Assembly: GCA_019235415.1 (NCBI GenBank)
Contig: JAFAKN010000179.1
Location: 1 to 53,662, forward strand
Direction of reading: 5' to 3'
Source: Alphaproteobacteria bacterium
GTDB lineage: Bacteria > Pseudomonadota > Alphaproteobacteria > Reyranellales > Reyranellaceae
DNA: 53,662 nucleotides
The position numbers and the translations under genes were made by a program. Numbering within the stretch: position 1 is the stretch's first letter; every line of letters starts with the position of its first letter. Shown one piece after another: positions 8,340 to 17,119 of the stretch. The notes beneath the pieces were generated by a model. The model did no database searches. It was not told where the DNA came from and saw only the letters and a program-made list of their open reading frames with translations.

Positions 8340-10064
8340 TCAGGCCGCGGCCTGCGGGCCGCGCACGAGCTTGCCGGGCAACGCGCCAGTCGCCTCGCCG
8401 TCGCGATAGGTGACCGTGCCCGACACGATGGTTGCGCGATAGCCGCGCGCCTTTTGCAGCAGGCGCTTGCCGCCGGCCGGGAGGTCCCATTTCATGACCG
8501 GTGCCTCGACCTGGAGCTTGTCGAAATCGATGACGTTCAGGTCCGCCTTGTAGCCGGGTGCGATGCGGCCGCGATCGCCGAGGCCGACCGCACGGGCATT
8601 GTCGAGCGTGTGCCGCTTCACCAGCCACGATACGTCGAGCCGGCCGGCCGCGCGGTCGCGGCCCCAATGTGCCAAGAGGGATGTCGGGAACGAGCCGTCG
8701 GAGATGATGCCGACATGCGCGCCGCCGTCGCCCAAGCCGATCAGCGTGTGCGGGCTCTGCATCATCTCGCGGCAGCAGTCGAGATTGTAGGCCGCGAAAT
8801 TGGCGAACGGCGCGAAGATGAAGTTCTTGCCCTCGCCTTCGATCAGATAGTCGTACACGACCTCGCGCGGATCGCGACCCTCGCGGCGCGCGCGGGCGCC
8901 GAGCGAGCTCTGTTGGGCAGGCTCGTAGTCGGGCGGGTCGCCGAGCGGGAACATGCGGTCGTAGTCGGTGAGCCGCGCCGCCATGTCGGAGCGCACCGGC
9001 TCACGCGCTTCGGCCAGGAGTTTCTCCCGGAACGCCGGATCACGCATGATCGCGAGGCGCTCGGCCACGCCCATGTGCGCGATCGCCTTGTAGGCGCGGC
9101 ACATCGAGAACGGAATGCGGCTCGCCTGCAGGCCCTGCAGGACACCGATCGGCCTTGGAGCAACCTGTGCCTTCGCGGCATGGCCCTTGGCGGCCAGTCC
9201 CTCGACCAGACCGAGCAGGCGCCGCCAGCTTTCCGGCTTGGAATGGCGCTGGGCCAGAGAGACCGAGAACGGCCGACCCGACGCGGTCAGCAGACGGTCG
9301 ATCATCTCGAACTCGCTCTCGGGATTGGGCGTGTTGAAGTCGGAGATGAACTCGATGACGCCGCGGCCGGCGTCCTTCATGCCGAGCACGATGCCCAAAA
9401 GCTCGGCCTCCGAGGCGCGCAGCGAGGGCGTAGGATCGCCCTTCACGGTGCGATGGTTGAGCGTACGCGATGTCGAGAAGCCGAGCGCACCCGCCTTCAT
9501 CGCCTCGGCAGCGAGCGCGCGCATCAGCGCCACTTCCTCCGGCGTCGACTCCTCCAGGCGAGCCGCGCGCTCGCCCATCACGAACACGCGCAATGCGCCG
9601 TGCGGCAACTGGGCGCCGATGTCCATGTCACGTGGCCGACGCTCCAGGGCGTCGAGATATTCACCAAACGAACGCCAGGACCAGTTCAGGCCCTCATCGA
9701 GCGCCGCGCCGGGAATGTCCTCGACGCCTTCCATCAGCTCGATCAGGCGCTGGCGATCCTCGACCTTGACCGGCGCGAAGCCCACGCCGCAGTTGCCCAT
9801 CACGGCCGTGGTGACGCCATGCCAGCTCGAAGGTTGCAGATGCGAATCCCAGGTCGCCTGCCCGTCGTAATGGGTATGGATGTCGACGAAGCCCGGGGTT
9901 ACCAGCAGGCCCTTGGCGTCGATCTCCTCGGCGCCCCGGCCTGCAACCTTGCCGACCGCCGCGATTCTGCCGTCCTTCACCGCGACGTCGGCCTCGTGCA
10001 ACGCCGCGCCCGTGCCGTCGGCCAAAGTGCCGCCGCGAACAACCAGATCCAATTCGCCTGCCAT
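8340..10064 (-). CDS. N-acyl-D-amino-acid deacylase family amidohydrolase
   Basis: A 574-residue member of the amidohydrolase superfamily, COG3653/D-aminoacylase group. It opens with the small beta-sandwich (LDLVVRGGTLADGTG), then TPGFVDIHTHYDGQ with metal ligands H63 and H65, MGNCGVGFAP carrying the cysteine typical of D-aminoacylases, GLGDGGAHVGIISD with the active-site Asp region, and the C-terminal GYKADLNVIDFD return to the sandwich. Such enzymes remove acyl groups from N-acyl-D-amino acids or related amides; the exact substrate is not readable. AGGAGG six bases before ATG at 10064 fixes the start. The LysE-type exporter lies 198 bases upstream on the same strand, which suggests a link with amino acid turnover. 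Confidence 0.88.
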   Translation of the reverse strand: MAGELDLVVRGGTLADGTGAALHEADVAVKDGRIAAVGKVAGRGAEEIDAKGLLVTPGFVDIHTHYDGQATWDSHLQPSSWHGVTTAVMGNCGVGFAPVKVEDRQRLIELMEGVEDIPGAALDEGLNWSWRSFGEYLDALERRPRDMDIGAQLPHGALRVFVMGERAARLEESTPEEVALMRALAAEAMKAGALGFSTSRTLNHRTVKGDPTPSLRASEAELLGIVLGMKDAGRGVIEFISDFNTPNPESEFEMIDRLLTASGRPFSVSLAQRHSKPESWRRLLGLVEGLAAKGHAAKAQVAPRPIGVLQGLQASRIPFSMCRAYKAIAHMGVAERLAIMRDPAFREKLLAEAREPVRSDMAARLTDYDRMFPLGDPPDYEPAQQSSLGARARREGRDPREVVYDYLIEGEGKNFIFAPFANFAAYNLDCCREMMQSPHTLIGLGDGGAHVGIISDGSFPTSLLAHWGRDRAAGRLDVSWLVKRHTLDNARAVGLGDRGRIAPGYKADLNVIDFDKLQVEAPVMKWDLPAGGKRLLQKARGYRATIVSGTVTYRDGEATGALPGKLVRGPQAAA

Positions 10065-10262
10065 GCCGTTCCTCCTGGAAGGACAGTCTACCGCAAAGCG
10101 GGAGTCGACGGGATGGCCGCGGTCTGCATGGCGGATCGGTTGCCTTGTGCCGATAGCTCGCGATCGTGGAGCGGGCGAAACGCGCATCGACAGCTATCGT
10201 CGAGGGCAGGATCCCCGAAAGCCTTTCCAGCTCCGCCCCCTCCGCCGCGATCGCGAGCTCGA

Positions 10263-10871
10263 TCAACTGCGGGACGCCGCCAGCCATATTCCGCCCCCGA
10301 TCAGCATGCCGCCGCTGGCGCGAGACAGCAGCCGGACGCGGCGCGCGGATAGCGCGCGGCCGGCACGGCCGGCGGCCAGCGCATAGGCGCTGTCGGAGAT
10401 GGCCGCAACCACGAGCGCCGTTACGCCCATGATTGTCATCTGCAGAAGTTGATCGCGGGCGGGGTCGATGAACTGCGGGAAGAAGGCGCCGAAGAAGATC
10501 AAGGTCTTGGGATTGCTGAGGGCGACGAGCGCGCCCTGGGCGAGATAGCCGCCGCGCGGAGGCGTAGGAGGGCTGGGCGTGCCGGCTTTGCTGGCGCGGA
10601 TCATCCTCCAGCCCAACCAGACGAGATAGGCGGCACCGGCAAGACGCAGCCAGTCGAACCAGTGGCCCATCGCCTCGATCAGCGATGTGAGCCCGATCGC
10701 CACAACCAGAATCGTGGTGGCGATGCCGATCTGACCGCCCAAAACGGTGAGCAAGCCGGCGCGTGCGCCGTGCCGGATGCTGGTTGCGACGATCAGCGTC
10801 ACCGACGGTCCCGGCACGAGCACGACGATCAGGCAGGCGGCGAGATAGGCGGCATATACTTCCAAGGACAT
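10263..10871 (-). CDS. LysE/RhtB-family amino acid exporter
   Basis: A 202-residue inner-membrane protein with about six hydrophobic segments. The family signature is present: VPGPSVTLIVATSIRHGARAG in the first loop (PGP plus G-x-R-x-G) and ALVALSNPKTLIFFGAFFPQF near the middle (NPK...F). LysE/RhtB carriers export amino acids or derivatives with proton motive force. The ATG at 10871 gives a normal first helix (MSLEVYAAYLAACLIVVLVPG). It starts back-to-back with the phosphoribosyltransferase pseudogene and is followed by the D-aminoacylase-type gene. Confidence 0.9.
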   Translation of the reverse strand: MSLEVYAAYLAACLIVVLVPGPSVTLIVATSIRHGARAGLLTVLGGQIGIATTILVVAIGLTSLIEAMGHWFDWLRLAGAAYLVWLGWRMIRASKAGTPSPPTPPRGGYLAQGALVALSNPKTLIFFGAFFPQFIDPARDQLLQMTIMGVTALVVAAISDSAYALAAGRAGRALSARRVRLLSRASGGMLIGGGIWLAASRS

Positions 10872-10899
10872 GGTGCAGCATCCCAAGGATCTCGATCAC

Positions 10900-11307
10900 A
10901 TGGAAGCGACCATTCTCGATCTTTTAGCCGTCCGGCGCGGGCACTTCGTCCTCCAATCGGGTCATCAAGGCAACCTGTGGCTCGATCTCGATTCACTGTT
11001 CCGACGGCCGCGGCTCCTCCAGCCGGCGTTGGAGGAATTGGCCGGTCGGGTTGGCGCGACATCATGCGCGACGCGCGCGACCCACTCTTAGCCGTCGGCG
11101 CGCAACCCGTTGCAGTCGGTACGCTGCTGTTGCTCGGCACCGCCGCGCTGCCCTTTTTTCGAGGCGAGCAATCTCTCGCTCGAGCGCCTGCCGGCCGTTC
11201 CCAACGAAATCTGGGAGCACGGGCGTTGCCCGCTGTGCGCGGGCCGTGAGCCGCTGGTCGACCGGCAGCCGCGCCGTGAGCGCGACGGTCAGCCCCAACG
11301 TCGATAG
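10900..11307 (+). pseudogene. Decayed orotate-phosphoribosyltransferase-like gene
   Basis: The N-terminal part is intact from ATG at 10900: MEATILDLLAVRRGHFVLQS and HQGNLWLDLDSLFRRP are characteristic of a family of OPRT-like phosphoribosyltransferases. After about 11055 the match stops; the middle, including the PRPP-binding motif, is missing. The C-terminal part resumes in another frame near 11079 (LLAVGAQPVAVGTLLLLGT) and shifts back to the first frame at a run of six T at about 11155-11160 (LSLERLPAVPNEIWEHG, then RCPLCAGREPLV). So there is one internal deletion plus at least one frameshift, and no functional enzyme can result. Its end overlaps the convergent lipoprotein gene by 19 bases. 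Confidence 0.75.
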
Positions 11308-11573
11308 GTGTAGGTGTAGGTCCGCGTGCCGCTGCCATAGAAGGCCATGGCGCCCAGCACGAACCCCAGGTCGTACCACCAGCCGCTGTTGGGATAGGCG
11401 TAGATGCGCACGTCAAAGAACAGGCTGGCGATCAGCGAGAACAGCGAAATGTAGCCCTGGACCAGGCCGAGGAAGAACCCGGGCAGGTCGCTTCCGGGGG
11501 CGGGCGGTTGATGGGCGCACCCCGTGGCAAGCAGCATCAGCGGAAGGCCGCCGGCAAGCACCAGCCGCATCAT
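11289..11573 (-). CDS. Small putative lipoprotein
   Basis: A 94-residue protein with a hydrophobic leader and lipobox-like end (LAGGLPLMLLATGC), then a Pro-rich stretch and two further hydrophobic segments (FFLGLVQGYISLFSLIASLFF and WWYDLGFVLGAMAFYG). The tail TYTYTYRRWG is a short Thr-Tyr repeat. Two adjacent ATGs (11573 and 11570) can start it; AGGA is better spaced for the second. Probably envelope-anchored; I do not recognise a family. It lies just downstream of gatA, on the same strand after 15 bases, and could be the last gene of that transcript. Confidence 0.7.
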   Translation of the reverse strand: MMRLVLAGGLPLMLLATGCAHQPPAPGSDLPGFFLGLVQGYISLFSLIASLFFDVRIYAYPNSGWWYDLGFVLGAMAFYGSGTRTYTYTYRRWG

Positions 11574-11588
11574 GGTCCTGTCCCCTGC

Positions 11589-13061
11589 TCAGTAGCCCGG
11601 CGGCCGCGCCGTGAAGGCGGCCGCCTGCTCCAGCGCCGCCGCCGCGCGCAGCATCGTCTCCTCGTCGAAGGCGCGGCCGATCAGCTGCAGGCCGAGCGGC
11701 AAGCCGTCCGTGTCGAGGCCGGCCGGCACCGAGATGCCGGGCAGCCCGGCCATCGACGCAGGGATGGTGAACATGTCGTTGAGGTACATGGTCACTGGAT
11801 CGTCCATCTTGTCGCCAGCGGCGAAGGCGGCCGATGGCGCGGTCGGCGTCAGCAGCACGTCGCACTTCTCGAACGCCTGCTTGAAGTCTCGGGCGATCAG
11901 CGTCCGCACCTGCTGCGCCTTTTTGTAATAGGCGTCGTAGTAGCCGGCCGACAGCACGTAGGTGCCGATCATGACGCGCCGGCGGACTTCCTTGCCGAAG
12001 CCCGCGCCGCGCGTGTTCTGGTACATGTCGATCAGGTCCTTGCCGGGAACCCGGAGCCCGAAGCGCACGCCGTCGTAACGCGCGAGGTTGGACGAGCACT
12101 CTGCCGGTGCAACGATGTAGTAGGCCGGCAGCGCATACTTGGTGTGCGGCAGCGATACCTCGACGATGACGGCACCCGCCGCCTTCATCATGTCGATGCC
12201 CTTGTCCCACAGCGCCACGATCTCGGTTGCCGTGCCCTCGACGCGATACTCCTTGGGAACGCCGACGCGCAGGCCCCTGACGTCGGGCGTGCGCGCGGCG
12301 GCCGCGAAGTCGGGCACCGGCAGTGGCGCCGAAGTCGAATCCTTGGGGTCGTGGCCGGCCATCCCCTGCAGCAGCAGCGCTGCATCTTCGACGCTGCGCG
12401 TCAACGGGCCGGGCTGGTCGAGCGAGCTCGCGAACGCGACGACCCCCCAGCGCGAGCAGCGACCGTAGGTCGGCTTCAACCCGACAATACCGCAGAACGA
12501 CGCCGGCTGGCGGATCGAGCCGCCGGTGTCGGTGCCGGTGCTGCCCGGTACCATGTATGCGGCGACAACGGCCGCCGAGCCGCCCGACGACCCGCCCGGC
12601 ACCAGCTTGCGGTTGTCGCCACGGCGCTTCCAGGGGTTCTCCACGCCGCCGAAGTAGCTCGTCATGTTGGACGAACCCATGGCGAACTCGTCGAGGTTGG
12701 TCTTGCCCACCATCACCGCGCCCGCCCGCCATAGGTTGGCCGTGACGGTGCTTTCGTAGGGAGGCACGAAGCCTTCGAGGATATGGCTGCCGGCGGTCGT
12801 CTGTACGCCCTCAGTGCAAAAGAGATCTTTGATGGCGAGCGGTACGCCTTCGAGCAGGCCCGCCTCGCCGCGCGCGCGGCGGGTATCGGAGGCCTGCGCC
12901 ATGGCGCGCGCCCTGTCGGGCGTCTCGGTGATGAAGGCGTTGAGCGCGCGATGCTCGTCGAGCTTCCCGAGGTGCGCGTCGGCCACCTCGACGGCGCTGG
13001 TCTCCTTGCGCGAAAGCGCGGCGACCAGCTTGGCGATGCCGAGGTCGGTAAGCGCCGCCAT
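11589..13061 (-). CDS. gatA: Aspartyl/glutamyl-tRNA amidotransferase subunit A
   Basis: A 490-residue amidase-signature protein. The Ser-cisSer-Lys triad is readable: K78 in [10 protein letters not shown], the serines of [10 protein letters not shown] at about 158-162, and S182 in [11 protein letters not shown]. GatA hydrolyses glutamine and channels the ammonia to GatB for transamidation of misacylated tRNA. The start at 13061 is three bases after the gatC stop codon, so the two are translationally linked. The C-terminal half ([23 protein letters not shown]) is typical of GatA rather than of general amidases. Confidence 0.96.
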   Translation of the reverse strand: MAALTDLGIAKLVAALSRKETSAVEVADAHLGKLDEHRALNAFITETPDRARAMAQASDTRRARGEAGLLEGVPLAIKDLFCTEGVQTTAGSHILEGFVPPYESTVTANLWRAGAVMVGKTNLDEFAMGSSNMTSYFGGVENPWKRRGDNRKLVPGGSSGGSAAVVAAYMVPGSTGTDTGGSIRQPASFCGIVGLKPTYGRCSRWGVVAFASSLDQPGPLTRSVEDAALLLQGMAGHDPKDSTSAPLPVPDFAAAARTPDVRGLRVGVPKEYRVEGTATEIVALWDKGIDMMKAAGAVIVEVSLPHTKYALPAYYIVAPAECSSNLARYDGVRFGLRVPGKDLIDMYQNTRGAGFGKEVRRRVMIGTYVLSAGYYDAYYKKAQQVRTLIARDFKQAFEKCDVLLTPTAPSAAFAAGDKMDDPVTMYLNDMFTIPASMAGLPGISVPAGLDTDGLPLGLQLIGRAFDEETMLRAAAALEQAAAFTARPPGY

Positions 13062-13064
13062 CGC

Positions 13065-13382
13065 CTACTCCACGACCTTGGGGACAGTGAAGAAGCCGCC
13101 GGCGTTCCTGTCGGAGGGATCGATGTAGACGGCACCGCCCGGTGCGTTGGCCAGGATCTTAGCGGCAATGCCTCCGTCGGTGACCTTGTCGGCGCGCATC
13201 GGAAGCGTGACGTCGGAGACCGAGGAGAGCGGCTCGACGTTGGCGGTGTCGACCTCGTTCAACTGCTCGATCCAGGCGAGAATGCCCGACAGCTCGCCGG
13301 CCAGTGGCGCGAGCTCCTCATCGGGAACTTTCAGGCGGGCCAGGCGCGCAATGCGGGCCACCGCCTCCTTGTCGAGCGGCAT
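13065..13382 (-). CDS. gatC: Aspartyl/glutamyl-tRNA amidotransferase subunit C
   Basis: A 105-residue protein, normal GatC length, with ARIARLARLKVPDEEL at the N-terminus, the central ILAWIEQLNEVDTANVEPL, and a C-terminal FFTVPKVVE that in GatC wraps between GatA and GatB. It stabilises the GatAB complex. The start ATG at 13382 is preferred to 13394 because GGAGAGGAG lies between them and serves as its ribosome binding site. A family A palindromic repeat (13435-13507) lies 52 bases upstream. Confidence 0.95.
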   Translation of the reverse strand: MPLDKEAVARIARLARLKVPDEELAPLAGELSGILAWIEQLNEVDTANVEPLSSVSDVTLPMRADKVTDGGIAAKILANAPGGAVYIDPSDRNAGGFFTVPKVVE

Positions 13383-13434
13383 GCTCCTCTCCATTGGGTT
13401 GGACGCCGCGGTTGGTAGCGGTTTTGTGCCCTGC

Positions 13435-13507
13435 TGTCATCCCGAGCGAAGCGAGGGACCTTTCCTGCGGCCTTAAAGGTCCCTCGGCCTTCGGCCTCGG
13501 GATGACA
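13435..13507. repeat. Dispersed palindromic repeat, family A copy 1
   Basis: The ends are inverted (TGTCATCCCGAG at the left, CTCGGGATGACA at the right), and inner arms AGCGAGGGACCTTT and AAAGGTCCCTCG also pair. It occupies the gap between the antiporter stop and gatC. The same element occurs at 17142, 20499, 28820, 39252 and 52242. Confidence 0.9.
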
Positions 13508-13512
13508 AGCGA

Positions 13513-16032
13513 CTACGACGCTGCCTGGCTTTCGGTTTCGGCGAGGCGGCGGGCGGCGACCGCCTCGATGGCGGTGCGGACCGACGGGCGCCTGTCGAGC
13601 AACGTGCGGAAATCGCGGCGCGACAGCACCAGCAGGTGGCAATAGCCGTTGGCAACCACGTCGGCATTGCGCCGCTGCGAGCTCAATAGCCCCATCTCAC
13701 CCACGAAATCACCTTCCTTGAGGACCACGGGCCCGAAGCTCGTGCGCACCGTGACCTCGCCGGCGGCGATGAAATACATCGAGTCCGCCGCATCGCCCTT
13801 GCGGATGATGGCCTCGCCGGGCAGCGCCACGACGGCGCGCAGGCTGCGGCTGAGCTCGACCAGGGCGTCGCGGTCGAGCGCTTCGAACAACGGCACCCGA
13901 GCGATCATCGTGGCGAGCTCCAGGCCGAGATCGAGCGATGGTCGCTGGCCGATGGAACCGCGCCGGGCATCGAGGCGATGCAGCAGGTCCTCGTAGACTT
14001 CGCGGCTGATGATGCCTTCCTGGAGACGCCGGGCATATTCCGCCGCCTCGAAGCGGATGGCGCCGCGCTCGAGCTGGCGATCGCGAATCGATTCGGCATA
14101 GCCGGGATATTGCAGGGAAAGAGCATGCAGCGCGTTTTCGACCACGCCCGCCCGGGTTTTTATGAGATCGGCAAGCCGCGCTTCGGCGTCGGGGCCCAGC
14201 AGATCAGCGATCGAGCTCAGGTTGAAGGCGGCGAGCTCGGCCAGTATGGCTTGCGACACCATCAGGATCTCGAATCGGTCGGCGAGCTGTTCGGTGAGCA
14301 GCCAAGTCCAGCCCAGCCTGCGATGGACCGAGAGTGCCACGCGAAAACCGACGTCGGGACGGGCGACGTCGCGCAGCCACTGCTCGTAGCCCTTCGCGCC
14401 GCGGTCGCGTACCGCGTCGATCAGCCGGTCGGCGCGTGCGGCCAGCACCGCCACCATCCGCCGCGACAGGGTCTGCTGCTCGAACTCCTCGAGGTAGAGT
14501 TCCTTCTCGCGGCTGCAGAGGGTGATCAGCCCGACCTTGACACGCTCCTCGAGATCGAGGGCAAGCTCGGGGGGCGCCGCCTCGACCTGGCTCTCGCCCG
14601 CCGAGATCGGATCGACGTCGAGCCCTTCAACCCGCTCGTTGTGCTGGCGGATGATCTCCTGCAGATGTCGCTGCACGTTCACCCGCGACAGGGCCAGCAC
14701 GCGATCGCGCAAGGCGAGCTCGAGCTTGCTCAGCCGATCCAGCCGCAACAGATGGATCACCAGGCCGAGCGTCGTGGCGTTCAGGAAAAGGGTGAGCAGG
14801 ACGAACAGAGTGGCCGAGAGCGCCACGAACTCGCGGACGGTGTCGGGCAGCCGTGAATCACCGGCCGCCACCATCGCCAGCACGATGGTCACCGCGCCAC
14901 GCAAGCCGCCCCAGACGAGGATCACCTTGTATCGGGTGTTGACGGGCTGCACGAGGCGAACCTTCTCCAGGACCGGGAGCATGCCGAATATCACCAGCGC
15001 ACGCGCGATCATGGCCCCGGCCGCCACCGCCAGCAGGGTCCACAGGTAGACCCAGGTGATGTGCACCAGGACGTTCGCCGCGACCATCGACGCCAGAACG
15101 AAGATCAAACAGTTGGCCCAGAACTCGAGCTGCGCCCAGACCTGGCGCAGCGCCGTCCAGCGCTTGGGATGAAGGCTGGTTGGGCCGTAGGCCGCCACGG
15201 TGAGACCTGCGATCACCACCGCCACGACCCCCGATACGTGCAGATAATGGTCGGCGACCACGAAGCAGAAGTAGGCAAGGGCCAGCGTCACCGACGCAAT
15301 GGCGGCGTCGGATTCTCCCAGCCGGGGCAGAAGCAACATGGCCAGTCTCGCCGCCACCGTGCCGAACACCAACCCGCCGATGAACTCGCGCAGGAACACC
15401 AGGATGCTGCCGACAAATCCGCTGCCGAGGTCGACCGCCGGCGGGTCGGCAGCCCCATGGCCGATCAACATGCCCATGAACAGCCCGAAAGCCGCGATGG
15501 CGACGGCGTCGTTCAGGAGCGACTCGCCCTCGGCCAGGATCGACAACCGCTTGGGCGCGCCGACGTCGCGGAAGATGCCGATGACGGCCGCCGGATCGGT
15601 GGTCGAGACCACGGCGCCCAGCAGCAGACAAACCAGGAGATCGAGGCCGGTCGCGAGATGGACCACGCCGCCGACGCAGCCAATGCACACCAGCACCGCG
15701 ACGATGGCCAGCAGCAGCACGGCATGCACCTCGTCGAGCAAGCGCCGCACGTCGATCGTCAACGCGGCATTGAACAGCAGCGGCGGCAAGAACAACGGCA
15801 GGAACACCTCGGTGCCGAGTTCGAGCTCGTCTAGGCCGGTGAAGGCATCGCTCAGCACGCCCAGCCCGACGTTCTGCGCCACCACCCAGGTGTCGATGAA
15901 GCCCAGCGTCATGCCGGCAATCGCGAGCAGGACGGTGTGCGGCAGGCGGAAGCGTTCCGCCACGGGCACCAGCAGGCTGACCACGGCGAGCACCATGGCG
16001 ATGGCGAGCAGGGCATGGATCGTGTTGGTCAC
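13513..16032 (-). CDS. CPA1-type Na+/H+ antiporter with cytoplasmic cyclic-nucleotide-binding domain
   Basis: An 839-residue protein. Residues 1-430 hold about a dozen membrane helices of the NhaP/NHE type, with STTDPAAV at 144-150 and the ion-binding N174-D175 in GESLLNDAVAI. A long cytoplasmic helical part follows, and the last about 130 residues form a cyclic nucleotide-binding domain (LPGEAIIRKGDAADSMYFIA, then GDFVGEMGLLSSQRRNADV). The FVGEMGLL-x-x-x-x-R segment is close to the phosphate-binding cassette. The exchanger probably answers cAMP or cGMP in pH or sodium homeostasis; that is inference from the domain. It interrupts the usual ruvX-gatC neighbourhood. Confidence 0.9.
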   Translation of the reverse strand: MTNTIHALLAIAMVLAVVSLLVPVAERFRLPHTVLLAIAGMTLGFIDTWVVAQNVGLGVLSDAFTGLDELELGTEVFLPLFLPPLLFNAALTIDVRRLLDEVHAVLLLAIVAVLVCIGCVGGVVHLATGLDLLVCLLLGAVVSTTDPAAVIGIFRDVGAPKRLSILAEGESLLNDAVAIAAFGLFMGMLIGHGAADPPAVDLGSGFVGSILVFLREFIGGLVFGTVAARLAMLLLPRLGESDAAIASVTLALAYFCFVVADHYLHVSGVVAVVIAGLTVAAYGPTSLHPKRWTALRQVWAQLEFWANCLIFVLASMVAANVLVHITWVYLWTLLAVAAGAMIARALVIFGMLPVLEKVRLVQPVNTRYKVILVWGGLRGAVTIVLAMVAAGDSRLPDTVREFVALSATLFVLLTLFLNATTLGLVIHLLRLDRLSKLELALRDRVLALSRVNVQRHLQEIIRQHNERVEGLDVDPISAGESQVEAAPPELALDLEERVKVGLITLCSREKELYLEEFEQQTLSRRMVAVLAARADRLIDAVRDRGAKGYEQWLRDVARPDVGFRVALSVHRRLGWTWLLTEQLADRFEILMVSQAILAELAAFNLSSIADLLGPDAEARLADLIKTRAGVVENALHALSLQYPGYAESIRDRQLERGAIRFEAAEYARRLQEGIISREVYEDLLHRLDARRGSIGQRPSLDLGLELATMIARVPLFEALDRDALVELSRSLRAVVALPGEAIIRKGDAADSMYFIAAGEVTVRTSFGPVVLKEGDFVGEMGLLSSQRRNADVVANGYCHLLVLSRRDFRTLLDRRPSVRTAIEAVAARRLAETESQAAS

Positions 16033-16215
16033 GGGGCAAGCTACTCTGTGTTCAGGGTCGCTGGGGGCGTACCAGCGCGACCATCTCGGCGTTCACCAAG
16101 ACGCCCGACTGGAGTCGCACGCCCCTGCCGCATATAACCGGTCTCATGGCCGAGCGGGCAATCCTCCTTCACCCCATCGCCGCACGCGAGCCGCGACAGA
16201 TCGCCGGAGTGAACC

Positions 16216-16716
16216 ATGCCTCTCGTGGAGCTCGCGGCGCTTGACAAGGCGGTGCCCGCCGGGCGGCTGATGGCGCTCGATGTCGGCAGCAAGACCATCG
16301 GCATCGCGACGTCCGATCCGCTGCGGCTGCTCGCCACGCCGCTGACGACCCTGAAGAGAACCAAGCTTGCACCCGACCTCGCGCAACTCGCCGATCTCGT
16401 GCGCAAGAACGACATCAAGGCGCTGGTGATCGGCCTGCCGCTCAACATGGACGGCAGCGAGGGCCCGCGCTGCCAGTCGGTGCGCCAGTTCGTCGCCAAC
16501 ATCGAGCGCCATGGCGCCTCGCATCTGGCCGAGCTGCCGGTGCTCTTGCAGGACGAGCGGCTGAGCACCGCCGCGGTGACGCGCCGCATGATAGAGGACT
16601 ACGACATGAGCCGCGCCAAGCGCGCCGAGCGCGTCGATGCCGCGGCGGCGGCCTGGATCCTGGAGAGTGCGCTCGCCCGCCTGCGTGGCCGGCAGCAAGA
16701 CGTCACTTCAGGATGA
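16216..16716 (+). CDS. ruvX: Holliday junction resolvase RuvX/YqgF
   Basis: A 166-residue RNase H-fold protein. The acidic catalytic residues are D22 (ALDVGSKTIGIATSD), E114 (LLQDERLSTAA) and D141 (KRAERVDAAAAAWILE). Family length is 135-150; the extra length is an N-terminal extension of about 15 residues (VELAALDKAVPAG) usual in alphaproteobacteria. It acts on recombination intermediates and/or 16S rRNA 5'-end processing. It is divergent from the antiporter; the 183-base gap before it holds nothing I recognise. The last 14 bases overlap the convergent YtkA-like gene. Confidence 0.93.
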   Translation: MPLVELAALDKAVPAGRLMALDVGSKTIGIATSDPLRLLATPLTTLKRTKLAPDLAQLADLVRKNDIKALVIGLPLNMDGSEGPRCQSVRQFVANIERHGASHLAELPVLLQDERLSTAAVTRRMIEDYDMSRAKRAERVDAAAAAWILESALARLRGRQQDVTSG

Positions 16717-17119
16717 TCTCGTGCGTCAGGCGCTCGCTGTCCTGGCCGGCGCGGACGTCGAGGTCGAGCTCCCAGCGGCCCGGCGCATCGAACAGCAGGC
16801 CGTCGGCGCGGTAGCGGCCCTCGCCCGTCGACGCCAACGTCGGCGCGGCCTTCGACCGGCGGCCCTGGTCCTCCAGCTCCGCCTCGACGCCTAAAAGTTC
16901 GGCGGGGTTGCCATTGCGGGTGCAGACGTTCAGCAACAGCGCGAACGGCTGGCCGACCTCGATGCGCATCGGGTCGGGGCGGAAGGCGATCATGAAGTGG
17001 TCCGAAAATACCACCCAACCGGTGCCATGACCAAGGTCGAGCGGGCAGTCGGCGCGGGCCGGGGCAGCAAGCGCCGACGCCAAGATGACGGGGAGCGCAA
17101 GGAGCGAGCGCAAGCTCAT
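16703..17119 (-). CDS. Secreted YtkA-like domain protein
   Basis: A 138-residue protein with signal peptide MSLRSLLALPVILASALAAPARA and a single beta-rich domain. EVGQPFALLLNVCTRNG, GEGRYRADGLLFDAPGRWEL and LDVRAGQDSERLTHEI resemble YtkA/FixH-like immunoglobulin-type domains found in periplasmic proteins handling copper or cell-envelope stress. Two cysteines (just after the cleavage site and in NVCTRNG) could form a disulfide. Its ATG overlaps the TGA of the oxygenase gene by one base, so the two are probably co-translated. Confidence 0.8.
   Translation of the reverse strand: MSLRSLLALPVILASALAAPARADCPLDLGHGTGWVVFSDHFMIAFRPDPMRIEVGQPFALLLNVCTRNGNPAELLGVEAELEDQGRRSKAAPTLASTGEGRYRADGLLFDAPGRWELDLDVRAGQDSERLTHEIILK

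Noticed and set aside
10065..10262. Protein-like minus-strand frame after the LysE stop (LIELAIAAEGAELERLSG)
   Set aside because: No start with ribosome binding site and no recognised family; probably chance in GC-rich DNA.
13435..13507. Family A repeat as an intrinsic terminator
   Set aside because: Long stem but no T-tract on either strand, and copies also occur upstream of genes and inside one.
16033..16215. Possible gene or RNA upstream of ruvX
   Set aside because: No coherent frame, hairpin-plus-T-run or known RNA motif seen.
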